64,000 nt of DNA from an uncultured Clostridia bacterium (GTDB taxonomy: Bacteria; Bacillota; Clostridia; TANB77; CAG-508). Shown in pieces: positions 21,417 through 32,566 of the stretch. Positions within the stretch are counted from its first letter, which is position 1. Each line of letters begins with the position of its first letter. A program made the translations under genes and the position numbers. Under the pieces are notes generated by a model. It had not been told where the DNA came from. It ran no database searches and saw nothing but the letters and a program-made list of their open reading frames with translations. The stretch is taken from positions 22,661-86,660 of the forward strand of contig CANSTR010000003.1 in assembly GCA_947649935.1 (NCBI GenBank), read 5' to 3'.

Positions 21417-22106
21417 TTATTTGGGTGGAAAGAAAAACAAAGGCAAAATATATTCCTTTTGACTTAATTCCTTCAGTTCCTTTTGATAGGCTCCTCTCGT
21501 CATTAAATTGGAATACATAATATTCGAAAAAACATCTGCTATTTGAATCAATGGATTCTGTGCAGAATCATAGTATTTTACTTGAACAGAATCCACAAAT
21601 TCTGCATTTAGCACCATTTCTTGATTCAAATAATCTTCTAAAGAATATTTAGAACCTGTTTTCACATTCCTTTCATCAATATGTAAAAATAATTTTGCAT
21701 CTCGAATATATTTTCTCTGCACCGCATTGATCAAAAATAACTTGAGCAAATAATTAAAGGTTCTTGCTTTATTCGAAATAAATTTTTCTTGCAATTGATG
21801 ATTATCCAAAACAATATACGCTACTTTGAAACAATCCTTTTGACAAAAAAAATGCATAAATTCTAACTTCATTTTTCGATTAAAACAACTTCCCTTTATT
21901 TCTCGAAATTTGCCATTTTTATCAAACATCTTATTTTCTAAATCTAGTTTTTTTAAAGTTTCTAAATTTTTTCTTATAAAAATTTTATATGCTCTTCTCA
22001 ATTGTTTTTCATGCCTTGACATCATAATGCCAATAACAAAAAATTGATTGAGTCCATTCTTCTTTGGATGTACACTTCCAGATTCATCCATATACATGTT
22101 CATCAT
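21417..22106 (-). CDS. DUF3800-like protein
   Basis: MYMDESGSVHPKKN N-terminus, LFLHIDERN, QIADVFSNIMYS. Confidence 0.75.
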   Translation of the reverse strand: MMNMYMDESGSVHPKKNGLNQFFVIGIMMSRHEKQLRRAYKIFIRKNLETLKKLDLENKMFDKNGKFREIKGSCFNRKMKLEFMHFFCQKDCFKVAYIVLDNHQLQEKFISNKARTFNYLLKLFLINAVQRKYIRDAKLFLHIDERNVKTGSKYSLEDYLNQEMVLNAEFVDSVQVKYYDSAQNPLIQIADVFSNIMYSNLMTRGAYQKELKELSQKEYILPLFFFPPK

Positions 22107-22191
22107 ATTCTATAATTCCTTATTGCGGGATTTTTTCTGGCAGAAATTGCCACGAATAAATTATTTATATCACAGTTCTTTACATTTGTCA

Positions 22192-22226
22192 ATAAAAAAT
22201 GGAGATGTTCTAAAAATACATCTCCA
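22192..22226 (-). terminator. hairpin terminator after purA
   Basis: GGAGATGT...ACATCTCC followed by T-rich tract on the minus strand. Confidence 0.75.
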
Positions 22227-22238
22227 AAAATATCCTCT

Positions 22239-23520
<1,282 letters not shown>

Positions 23521-23566
23521 TTTTTTACTTTCCTTCCTAATTAATTTATTCTGGGTAACAGTTTCA

Positions 23567-23592
23567 GGGCACGGTGCCCCGTGCCCCTACGG
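23567..23592. repeat. REP-like palindromic repeat
   Basis: GGGCACGGTGCCCCGTGCCCCTACGG. Confidence 0.7.
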
Positions 23593-25045
23593 TTATACAT
23601 TTACATTTCCCATTTCTATGTTTAATAAATCCTTATATTTTTCCAACACAGGATTAACATGATTTTCAATAAAATCGGTTACTTGGTTGCTACTTCTACC
23701 GCACAAATGGTCTGGATTTAAGGCTGCCAAAATTTCCTCTTTTGTCATACCAAATGTTTCATCTTTCGCAATGCGATCCACCAAATCATTTGGCCTTCCA
23801 AATTCCTTGACTTCACGTCCTGCTTGCATCGAATACACACGGATTTTTTCGTGCAATTCCTGTCTATCTCCGCCTTTCAAAACCGCATTCATCAAAATTT
23901 CCTCGGTTCCCATAAAAGGCAATTCTTGCATCATATTGGTTTTGATAACATTTTCATAAACCACAATTCCGCTAGCAATGTTCGCATACAAAATCAAAAT
24001 AGCGTCCACTGCCAAAAAGGCTTCTGGAATGCAAATTCGCTTGTTGGCTGAGTCATCTAGCGTTCTTTCTAGCCACTGTGTACTTGCTGTCATGTTTGGG
24101 TCCATCGAAAGCGCGATAACATGTCTGCTTAACGAATTGATACGCTCGCTCCTCATTGGATTTCGCTTATATGCCATGGCAGATGAACCAATCTGCCCAC
24201 TTTCAAACGGCTCTTCCAACTCTTTTTCATGTTGCAACAAACGCATGTCATTCGCAAATTTCGAGGCACTTTGTGCAATCTCAGCCAAAACGCTCAAAAC
24301 TCTGCTATCCACTTTTCTCGTATACGTTTGTCCGTGACACAGCAAAAACTTTGTCAAATCCCATTTTTTGTGCAATTTTGCTATCAATTTGTTTCACTTT
24401 TTCTTCGTCCTTAAACAACTTCATGAAACTTTCCTGCGTGCCAGTTGTGCCTTTGCAACCTAGCAATTTCATGTGGCTTTCCACAAATTCCAATTCTTCC
24501 AAATCTTCCAACAAATCTTGCAACCACAAAGTCGCTCTTTTTCCGACAGTCGTCAATTGCGCTGGTTGAAAATGCGTATAACCTAGGCAAGTTGTGGCTT
24601 TATATTTTTCCGCAAACTGCTTCAAATGATTGATGACGACAACCAACTTATTTTTCACAAGTTTTAATGCTTGTGTCATCAAAATAATATCTGTGTTATC
24701 TGTGACATAACAAGAAGTTGCTCCCAAGTGAATGATTGGCTTGGCACTTGGGGCTTTCAAGCCAAATTCATAGACATGTGCCATGACATCATGCCTGCAT
24801 TCTGCCTCACGTTTTGCAACGATTTCATAATCGATATCCTGCACATGCGCTTTCATTTCATTGATTTGCTCGTCTGTGATGTCAATGCCAAGTTCTTTCT
24901 CTGTTTGGCTAAGTGCCACCCACAATTTTCTCCAAGTCGAATATTTGCTATCATCTGACCAAATATAGTTCATTTCTTTGCTTGGATATCTGCCAGCAAG
25001 TGGCGTAGAATAGATATTTTTTTCCATACAATTCTCCTTTTTCAA
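23593..25045 (-). CDS. purB: adenylosuccinate lyase; two ORFs joined by a +1 shift at CGG
   Basis: DKVFAVS (C)GGA QTYTRKVDSRVLSVL; family motif SGQTY.RKVD recovered. Confidence 0.9.
24332..24334 (-). other. in-frame CGG +1 site, purB (TCA CGG A)
   Basis: Frame-0 with ORF start 25045; +1 gives GQTYTRKVD. Confidence 0.9.
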
Positions 25046-25125
25046 AATCCATATCTATCATATAATTTTTCTTTTCATTAGTCAAGATTTATTGGGAAAT
25101 TTTTATGAATAATATTCTGAAACAC

Positions 25126-25152
25126 AAAAAAGGCTACTATGTGAGTAGCAGC
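25126..25152 (-). terminator. hairpin terminator after 25165-25347
   Basis: GCTACTcacaTAGTAGCC-TTTTTT. Confidence 0.75.
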
Positions 25153-25164
25153 CCCAAACTCAAG

Positions 25165-25347
25165 TTATTTTTTTGTCATAGCTTGAACCACAATTATTTT
25201 GGAGTTGATACCATTCCCCCGTTCACTAGGGATTGGATTTTCATACAACTCCCAACCTTCTTCTAGCTTTTGGTTAACTCTTTTGTTCAACTCTTCAGCA
25301 GCTTTAAAAGAGTCAAATGACTCTGCTGTTACTAATTCATATCTCAT
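25165..25347 (-). CDS. DUF1737-like small protein
   Basis: YELVTAESFDSF...EEGWELYENP...VVQAMTKK. Confidence 0.55.
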   Translation of the reverse strand: MRYELVTAESFDSFKAAEELNKRVNQKLEEGWELYENPIPSERGNGINSKIIVVQAMTKK

Positions 25348-25519
25348 GGCAAATTCCTCCTTTGCCTATTCCTCCAGTTGGAGGGTGCCCATGCGATAGT
25401 CTCACACCTACCACAAACTAACGTGTTCTTATTTAAATTGTACCATATTTTACATAATATGTCAAGTCCTGTTTTATTGATAACAAATAAAACAGGACTT
25501 TTTTAAGATTTGCATTATG

Positions 25520-26794
25520 TCAATCCGCTTTCAAGGTAATGTTTTCAAGTTTATCCAACATAACAGAACATTCCAATCTATTCTCCCAAGTGTCTTGGAT
25601 CTCAATGGAAAATAGTTTTTGTAAAGTTTCAAGAACATATATTTCCAACAACAAAAGTTTATTCTTTTTTGGGTAAACAATACCAATGAGAAAAATCTCT
25701 AAATCTCTTGGGGAAATTATATCATAATCCCTATAAAATTTTACTTCATAGCAATCTCTAAAAATACACTCCAACACTGTACCTTCTACACGGTAAATAT
25801 CCGTGTAAATCTGCCCTCTATCAAAATCATATTTTTCTGCAGTCATGAATATAGGAGTTAAAGGGTCATCGCAACGATAACCAGGATGATAAAACTCTAC
25901 AGAATAAGTTTCATCCAATATCCTTTTTCCATCAAATGAAACTAAGCCAACATTTGACCTATATCCCTCATTCGTAAAAAATGGTAAAGGCATTTGTATT
26001 GCATTTAATACCACTTGCTTAACACCCTGTATAGGTATAGTGCAATATTTATTAGATAAGTCTGCAGAATAAACACTTACTCCATCCGTTTCATCTGGAA
26101 CTAATGTGCAACAGTAGGACTTTCCTTGAAAATCACTAACATACTCAAGTTTGCCCCTGACAACAGCTCTTTTAATAGCAACTTCAGTAAAAGAATTGAA
26201 ATTAATGAGTTTATCCTTTATCTGAAGAACCAAATGATTCTTTAAGGTCCACCACTTATCAGCTTTTTCCATCATTTCCTGCATCTGCTCCAATTTTTCA
26301 GCATGCTTTTTTGTGTCAAAATATGACCAAAAGTTCTGGCACCTGTAGTACCTAGGTTCGTCACTCTCATAGTGCCCAAATAAATAGTCTCCATAACACA
26401 CTCCGTCTTCATCATAAACTTTACCATGGCAATACATCTCCATGCTATCTAAACCACTATAGGGTCCCGCATACGCTAAAAGATTAGGCTTTATACCAAT
26501 TAAGTAAAGCTCCTGAAATTTGTTTTTAATCTGAATAACTGCAACCTCTTCAGCTTCTATGGTCACTATTTTTTTGTTATGAATACTATAGATTGTATGT
26601 TGTGTGATTCCATCTTTCGTAAAATTTTCCCTATCAAAGTAATAACAAGCCTGTAAACCAGGCACCAAATAATTCTTACCCTCACATAACTTATCCGTGG
26701 TTTCACTAATAAGTTTTCCTTCACTGTATACCTTCCCCGCTATTGTAACACTACTTACTTGAAACTCCTTGTTTTCCCGATTTTCTTGTAGCAT
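25520..26794 (-). CDS. hypothetical protein
   Basis: Long ORF; start MLQENRENKE preceded by ggaggg RBS; no family recognised. Confidence 0.6.
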   Translation of the reverse strand: MLQENRENKEFQVSSVTIAGKVYSEGKLISETTDKLCEGKNYLVPGLQACYYFDRENFTKDGITQHTIYSIHNKKIVTIEAEEVAVIQIKNKFQELYLIGIKPNLLAYAGPYSGLDSMEMYCHGKVYDEDGVCYGDYLFGHYESDEPRYYRCQNFWSYFDTKKHAEKLEQMQEMMEKADKWWTLKNHLVLQIKDKLINFNSFTEVAIKRAVVRGKLEYVSDFQGKSYCCTLVPDETDGVSVYSADLSNKYCTIPIQGVKQVVLNAIQMPLPFFTNEGYRSNVGLVSFDGKRILDETYSVEFYHPGYRCDDPLTPIFMTAEKYDFDRGQIYTDIYRVEGTVLECIFRDCYEVKFYRDYDIISPRDLEIFLIGIVYPKKNKLLLLEIYVLETLQKLFSIEIQDTWENRLECSVMLDKLENITLKAD

Positions 26795-26989
26795 AATACT
26801 ATCCCTCCTTTTTTTAAACAAAAAAAACTTGTTTTGAGCTTCCTTTCTTTTATTAACAAGAAAGAAAAAAATATTATAGCATAGTTTACATTTTATCATA
26901 TTTTTTAGAAATGTCAAGGATTTTCTGTTTAATTCCCTAATTTTGATAATCCTGTTTTTTGACATTAAATTTAAGCAATAAAACAAAAA

Positions 26990-27018
26990 ACCACTATTGC
27001 TTTTCAAACAATAGTGAG
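26990..27018 (-). terminator. hairpin terminator after lexA
   Basis: CACTATTG...CAATAGTGGTTTTTTG. Confidence 0.8.
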
Positions 27019-27025
27019 TTTCTTT

Positions 27026-27688
27026 CTACATTTTTCTAAACACTCCCGTCACTTTTCCTAAAATTTCGCAATTTGGCACAATAATTGGCTCCATCGTTGA
27101 ATTTTCTGGTTGCAATCTGATGTGGTCTGTTTCTTTATAAAATGTTTTAACAGTCGCCTCATCTTCAATTAAAGCCACTACAATTTCCCCATTAATAGCA
27201 CTTTTTTGTTTACGAACCAAAATATAATCCCCATCCAAAATTCCAGCTTCAATCATACTTTCCCCTCTGACTACAAGCATAAAACTTTCGCTATTTCCCA
27301 CGAAATCCAATGGAATTGGAAATGTATCCGTGATATTTTCCACTGCCAAAATTGGCGCTCCTGCCGTGATTTTTCCTACAATTGGAACATTTACCATTTC
27401 TCGGTCAGAATAAAAATCCTTCTGAACCTCTTCTTGTTTTTCCAAAGCTCCGCCTTTTAGCAATTTTAACGTTCTACCTTTTTGGCTCTCTTTTTTGATA
27501 TAGCCTTTACGCTCCAAAGCCGCCAAATAGCCATGCACTGTGGCTGTTGATTTCAAGCCAACTGCTTGTCCAATTTCTCGAACTGATGGCGGATAACCAT
27601 TTGCTTTGATTTGTTTTTCAATAAATTTAAGGATTGCTTTTTCTCTTTTATTAATACTATTCGGATCTTTTTTCTTCATATTTATCAC
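27026..27688 (-). CDS. lexA: LexA repressor
   Basis: wHTH N-terminus (GYPPSVREIGQAVGLKSTATVHGYL) and S24 peptidase (RGESMIEAGILDGDYILV). Confidence 0.95.
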   Translation of the reverse strand: MINMKKKDPNSINKREKAILKFIEKQIKANGYPPSVREIGQAVGLKSTATVHGYLAALERKGYIKKESQKGRTLKLLKGGALEKQEEVQKDFYSDREMVNVPIVGKITAGAPILAVENITDTFPIPLDFVGNSESFMLVVRGESMIEAGILDGDYILVRKQKSAINGEIVVALIEDEATVKTFYKETDHIRLQPENSTMEPIIVPNCEILGKVTGVFRKM

Positions 27689-27747
27689 TCCTTTTTATAG
27701 AAAAATTTTGTTTGTGAGAACATCTTATCACAAAACATTTGATTTGT

Positions 27748-27760
27748 CAAACAAAAGTTT
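27748..27760. promoter_or_regulatory. possible SOS box upstream of lexA
   Basis: CAAACAAAAGTTT, weak match to GAAC-N4-GTTC. Confidence 0.3.
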
Positions 27761-27824
27761 ACTTTTTTTCAAAAAATTTTATCACAAATTTGTGCATCTT
27801 GCATAAACTAAAATAGGTGATTCT

Positions 27825-28010
27825 ATGAATTCTTGTAATAGTCCTTCTGGTTGTGAATTAGTTACTTTAGCCAATACACTTTCTTGCGCTCTTGCTAAAA
27901 ATTTAAGTACAGATGATGTGAATCTTTTAGCTGGCTTTTTTTCTGCGGTTGGTGACAACTTAGCCATCATTGCCAGTGTTCGTTCTAAGTGTGAAGATAA
28001 TGCAAAATGA
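27825..28010 (+). CDS. small DUF6774-like protein
   Basis: CELVTLANTLSCALAKNLSTDDVNLLAGFFSAVGDNLAIIAS. Confidence 0.55.
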   Translation: MNSCNSPSGCELVTLANTLSCALAKNLSTDDVNLLAGFFSAVGDNLAIIASVRSKCEDNAK

Positions 28011-28034
28011 ACGATTCGTTCAAATCGTTCATTT
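28006..28034. terminator. bidirectional hairpin between convergent genes
   Basis: AAATGAACGATT...AATCGTTCATTT. Confidence 0.75.
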
Positions 28035-28316
28035 TATGATTTTATAAATCTCTAATAATTCCAACAGTTTTTCTTCGTCATTTTTTTCTGATAGCAAATA
28101 TAAATTTCTAATATAAGTCAAAAGTTCATAATCTGCATCAAATTCTCGAATGGCCGTATCCAATATTTGAATAAAGTTTTCTTCTAAATCAATGTTTTTC
28201 TCTTTTCTCAAACGGTCCTTTAATTTGATTTCGATGTTTTGATAAATCCAGTCAATCGCTTGTTTATACTCTTTATTTTGAATAAAATTCGAAATTTTTT
28301 CTTTATCTTTCAACAT
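28029..28316 (-). CDS. hypothetical protein
   Basis: ORF overlapping the upstream gene by a few bases. Confidence 0.5.
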   Translation of the reverse strand: MLKDKEKISNFIQNKEYKQAIDWIYQNIEIKLKDRLRKEKNIDLEENFIQILDTAIREFDADYELLTYIRNLYLLSEKNDEEKLLELLEIYKIIK

Positions 28317-29301
28317 TGTCCTCTTCTCCCCTCAACATGATATCAGACAATTGTTTCAATTTTTCATTCGTACCAACTAGACTCTCAAGAGCTGCTAATT
28401 CTTCTTTCGATAAAATAAAATGCATGCCAATTCTTCCTCTTTGAGCAAATTTTGCAACTTCTGGATTTTGTTCTTCTGGCACCTGTATTTTTTCAAAAGT
28501 AGATGCATCTGTATGCATAACAACTGGTGCTATCGCATTTTTTTCTCTTGCAATCAGGCGAACAGTAGGTTCTCTTTTAATGGAAATATCATCTTTTACT
28601 TCTGGTACAAAGGTTAACAACACATTTGGTTTTTCAGCTTCTGAATGAAAGTGAATTAATTCTTTTAACATTTGTGCCTTTGTCGTAAACAACTCATTTT
28701 TCAAATAAAATCCTAAAAATAAATTAACGACTCTATCTTTAGAATTCGAGTTTTCAAAAGCACTTCTTTCTTGATGTAAAATATCATCAATCCAATTTGC
28801 AAAATCTTCACTCGCATTGCCTTCTCTATAATCTAACAAATCCTCTAATCCGTACTTATACTTGGGATTCAAAAAATATTTAGTATAAATATGATTCATT
28901 TCATACTTTTTTCTTCCTCGTATGGTATCTTTCTCAACATTATGTACCATTCTGTTTACCCAATAGCCGACCTTCAACGCCAAACTTTCTTCGGAGCAAT
29001 TTTCTAAACTTTCTATCTCCTTTTTCAATATATTTTTTACAACTTCGTCACTCATTTTCACTTTTTCGAAACCTTCATCTGATGATTCAATCCAAGTATC
29101 TGTAACATTTTTTTCAAAGGAATCCCTAATTTGGCAAATATAATTCGAATGTAAAATTATATCATATAGCATTTCTAAATATTCACTCATTTCTTGCTTA
29201 CTTAAATGTTTTTTGTGAAAAGTAGCCTTATTAAATTCTCTCATTTTTAAAATTTCATCTCTTGTAATGTTTTGATAGATTCTATTCTTAAATTGTTTCA
29301 T
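28303..29301 (-). CDS. hypothetical protein
   Basis: 332-aa ORF in an apparent two-gene operon. Confidence 0.55.
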   Translation of the reverse strand: MKQFKNRIYQNITRDEILKMREFNKATFHKKHLSKQEMSEYLEMLYDIILHSNYICQIRDSFEKNVTDTWIESSDEGFEKVKMSDEVVKNILKKEIESLENCSEESLALKVGYWVNRMVHNVEKDTIRGRKKYEMNHIYTKYFLNPKYKYGLEDLLDYREGNASEDFANWIDDILHQERSAFENSNSKDRVVNLFLGFYLKNELFTTKAQMLKELIHFHSEAEKPNVLLTFVPEVKDDISIKREPTVRLIAREKNAIAPVVMHTDASTFEKIQVPEEQNPEVAKFAQRGRIGMHFILSKEELAALESLVGTNEKLKQLSDIMLRGEEDNVER

Positions 29302-29402
29302 GGCTAACTCCTTACTTTATTATCTCTATTTATTATATCACATTTTTATAGAGTTGTAAAGTATAGTTGCCATAATTTTACAAATAGTTAACTTCTGTAA
29401 AT

Positions 29403-31151
29403 TTATTTTAATCTTCCATAATACATATCACTAAACATTCCATTTTTTTCAATCAATTCATCATATTTTCCACTTTCTTCAATATGACCCTTATTCAGCA
29501 CAATAATTCGGTCGCAGTTTTTTAATGTCGATAACCTATGCGCAATGGATATCACTGTTGTATGATTCTCTTTTTGCAATTTTTCAATTTCTGTTTGAAT
29601 ATGCTTTTCTGATGTGTTGTCTAGGGCAGAAGTTGCTTCGTCCAAAATCAAAATTTTCGGTTTTCTCAAGAAAATTCTTGCAATCGCAATTCGTTGTCTT
29701 TGTCCGCCTGACAAATTATTGCCACCTTCTGCAATCATGGATTCAAACTTATCCGGAAGGGAATTAATATAATCATAAATATAAGCTCTTTTGGCAGCCT
29801 CTTCTACTTCTTCTTGCGACACTTCTTTCTCCATTCCATAACAGATATTTTCACGAATCGTGCCTGCAATTAAAAATGGCGTTTGTGGAACCAAGGCAAT
29901 GATTTCGGCAATTTCTTTTCTGGTTAAAGTTGCTATCTCTTTAGAATCTACCCATATTTTTCCATGACCTTTTTCCAATTTTGTAACCGCTTTTATCAAA
30001 GAAGATTTTCCGCAACCACTTGGTCCAGCAATTCCCAAAAACATGCCTTCTTTGATATCTAAATTTAATTGGTCCAAAATTACTTTGGTTTTATCTTCGT
30101 TATAATAAAAATCTAAATTCTCCACACAAATCATAGCAGGCTTGTTTTGCGCCTTTATTTCATTTGTGTTTTCATAAGAAAAGTCACTTGGCAGTTCTAC
30201 CATGCTAAAGAAATCTTTGGCTAACACGGTACATTCTGACAACTCATCAAAAATTCTATGTAATTCTTCCAATGGCTTAATTAATTGATTAAAGCATAAA
30301 TAAGCTGTTAGCACGCTACCAACCGAAATAATCTGTTTGGTTGCCAAATACGTCGAAATTCCTATAATCAATACTGTGAAAACTGCTTGATTGATAAATT
30401 TCAAACAATCATACAATGCCATTGCCTTATGATGTTTCATTTCTTTTTTTCTCAAAAATTCTGACTTTTGGTTAAATCGATTTGTTTCAAATTCTACACT
30501 ATCACAAATTCGAATGACTTCAATTCCATTGATTAATTCGACAATGGTGCCATCCATTTTGGATTTGCTTTCCAACAATTCCACTCTAATTCCCTTTTGA
30601 CTATGAATTTGTTTCATCACAATCAAAACTCCGATTGGTATGACTAACATCATTGGCAACGCAAGAATGACAGGAAGCGTCATAAAAATGGTGATAATCG
30701 CTGCAATTCCATTAAAAATAGCAGGTGCAAAATCCATAAACAATAATTTTTCCAGTTTAATGGTTCCTTCTAAACAACGATTCATTCTTCCATGAATATT
30801 TCCTGTCATGTTTTCTCTAAAATAGGACAAAGGTGCCTTTAGCAAAGAATTAATCACCATACCTCTTGCCTTTTTTTCTGTTCTAGTAGCCGTATCTTCT
30901 ACCATCACTCTTCTTACAATTTTTATGATTTCATTTGTCACATTAACAACCAATATCAACAATAAAAAGGGAATCACTTTTTCAAAGGAAACCTCTTCCC
31001 CATTTAAAACATCGTCTGTTAACCACCCAATTGCTTTGGGCGTTACTTGTGTTAATGCGGCAGATACAATCATAATCAGCACAATTAGCACAAAAATCAT
31101 CTTTTGTTTTTTCTCTAATATTTGATAAACTTTTTTTAATACTTGCTTCAT
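29403..31151 (-). CDS. ABC transporter ATP-binding/permease protein
   Basis: GPSGCGKSSLIK, LSGGQRQRIAIARIFL. Confidence 0.9.
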   Translation of the reverse strand: MKQVLKKVYQILEKKQKMIFVLIVLIMIVSAALTQVTPKAIGWLTDDVLNGEEVSFEKVIPFLLLILVVNVTNEIIKIVRRVMVEDTATRTEKKARGMVINSLLKAPLSYFRENMTGNIHGRMNRCLEGTIKLEKLLFMDFAPAIFNGIAAIITIFMTLPVILALPMMLVIPIGVLIVMKQIHSQKGIRVELLESKSKMDGTIVELINGIEVIRICDSVEFETNRFNQKSEFLRKKEMKHHKAMALYDCLKFINQAVFTVLIIGISTYLATKQIISVGSVLTAYLCFNQLIKPLEELHRIFDELSECTVLAKDFFSMVELPSDFSYENTNEIKAQNKPAMICVENLDFYYNEDKTKVILDQLNLDIKEGMFLGIAGPSGCGKSSLIKAVTKLEKGHGKIWVDSKEIATLTRKEIAEIIALVPQTPFLIAGTIRENICYGMEKEVSQEEVEEAAKRAYIYDYINSLPDKFESMIAEGGNNLSGGQRQRIAIARIFLRKPKILILDEATSALDNTSEKHIQTEIEKLQKENHTTVISIAHRLSTLKNCDRIIVLNKGHIEESGKYDELIEKNGMFSDMYYGRLK

Positions 31152-31167
31152 GTTTTATCTCACCTTT

Positions 31168-31230
31168 CTTTTATCAATATTTTTCAATGTTTCGAACGAT
31201 TAAGGAATCCTTAATCATCATTTTTACCAA
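31168..31230. repeat. direct repeat copy 1 flanking the RhuM gene
   Basis: TCAATATTTTTCAAT..TTCGAACGATTAAGGAATCCTTAATC. Confidence 0.7.
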
Positions 31231-31275
31231 ATTTTCTATCTTCCTCCCTAGAAATAAATTATTATGACCACAGAA

Positions 31276-32304
31276 TTATTTTAATTTTTTAATATCCTCT
31301 CCCATAATTTCCAGATAATCTTTTTCAGCTTGAGTTAAATGAGTTTTCATATATTTATGATATTCTTGATGTGCTTTTTCCAAAGCTTTCTCGTGTGATA
31401 TTTTTCCTGCACCTTCTAAAATTTCTTTATGTGTCATTGTTAAAAATCCATCTAGTTCTTTTATCCAGTCTTTCATTGCCATAGGGTGCATATTCAATGC
31501 ATTAATTTCTGCAACATCTAAATAAGCTGATACCATTCTATTTAATAAATCTATTTCTTTTTCTGATAAATAATTTTTTGCAATTTCTGTTTCTGATTTT
31601 GTAGGAGTATTTCCTTTAAAATTAGTTAATCCAATATTCTCCTTTTCACTATCTACTCTACTGAAAATCACCTCAGCTGCTGTATTTCCGTGAACTGCAT
31701 AATGCATTTTATTTTGAACTGTCTTAAAAAATTCTTTTGTTTTTTCATCCCTTGCATTATAGTCAACACTTGTAGCATAGATATCTAAAATCTTTCTCCA
31801 AAAAACCTTCTCTGATGAACGAATATCTCTAATTTTTTCTAGTACTTCTTCAAAATATACGCCACCACCATTATTTTTAAACCTATCAACATTCAAATTA
31901 TATCCTTTTATTAGATATTCTTTTATTAATTTATTTGCCCATATTCTAAATTGAGTTCCACGAATTGACTTTACACGATATCCAACTGATATAATTAAAT
32001 CTAAATTGTAAAATTTTGTTTTATAATTTTTACCATCTGAGGCAGTTGTCAAGTTTTCCTTGACAACTGAATTTTCATTCAATTCGTTTTCTTCAAAAAT
32101 ATTTTTTATATGTAAACTTATATTTTGTTTCGTTGTATCAAATAGTTCTGCCATAGCCTTTTGCGTTAGCCAGACATTTTCATCTTCAAGTCGAACTTCT
32201 ATCTTAACTTGTCCATCATCAGAAGTATATATTAATATTTTATTGTTGTCTTGATTCATAATTTCATTATTCATTAAAATCCTCCTTTTATCAATATTTT
32301 TCAA
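31276..32304 (-). CDS. RhuM family protein
   Basis: VWLTQKAMAELFDTTKQNISLHIKNIF, YNLDLIISVGYRVKSIRGTQFRIWA. Confidence 0.85.
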   Translation of the reverse strand: MKNIDKRRILMNNEIMNQDNNKILIYTSDDGQVKIEVRLEDENVWLTQKAMAELFDTTKQNISLHIKNIFEENELNENSVVKENLTTASDGKNYKTKFYNLDLIISVGYRVKSIRGTQFRIWANKLIKEYLIKGYNLNVDRFKNNGGGVYFEEVLEKIRDIRSSEKVFWRKILDIYATSVDYNARDEKTKEFFKTVQNKMHYAVHGNTAAEVIFSRVDSEKENIGLTNFKGNTPTKSETEIAKNYLSEKEIDLLNRMVSAYLDVAEINALNMHPMAMKDWIKELDGFLTMTHKEILEGAGKISHEKALEKAHQEYHKYMKTHLTQAEKDYLEIMGEDIKKLK

Positions 32305-32351
32305 TCTTTTCGAACGATTAAGGAATCCTTAATCGTTCATTTTTACCCGAT
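32286..32351. repeat. direct repeat copy 2 flanking the RhuM gene
   Basis: Same sequence as 31168-31230 with few differences. Confidence 0.7.
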
Positions 32352-32566
32352 TTTTCTTATCTTTTTGAATTTGTTTTTGGTATCTTTCCTCCTCTCAAAA
32401 ACCGATTTCTGCACACTAATTATTCTTTGTTAGAAATTAGCAAACTATATTCATAATCAGTTTTTTTCGAGTTCTTATCTTGTAACAATATATCATACTT
32501 TTTTATTTTTTTCCATACATTTTGCATATATAAATAAAAAAGTATTACATTTATTTGCAATACTTT

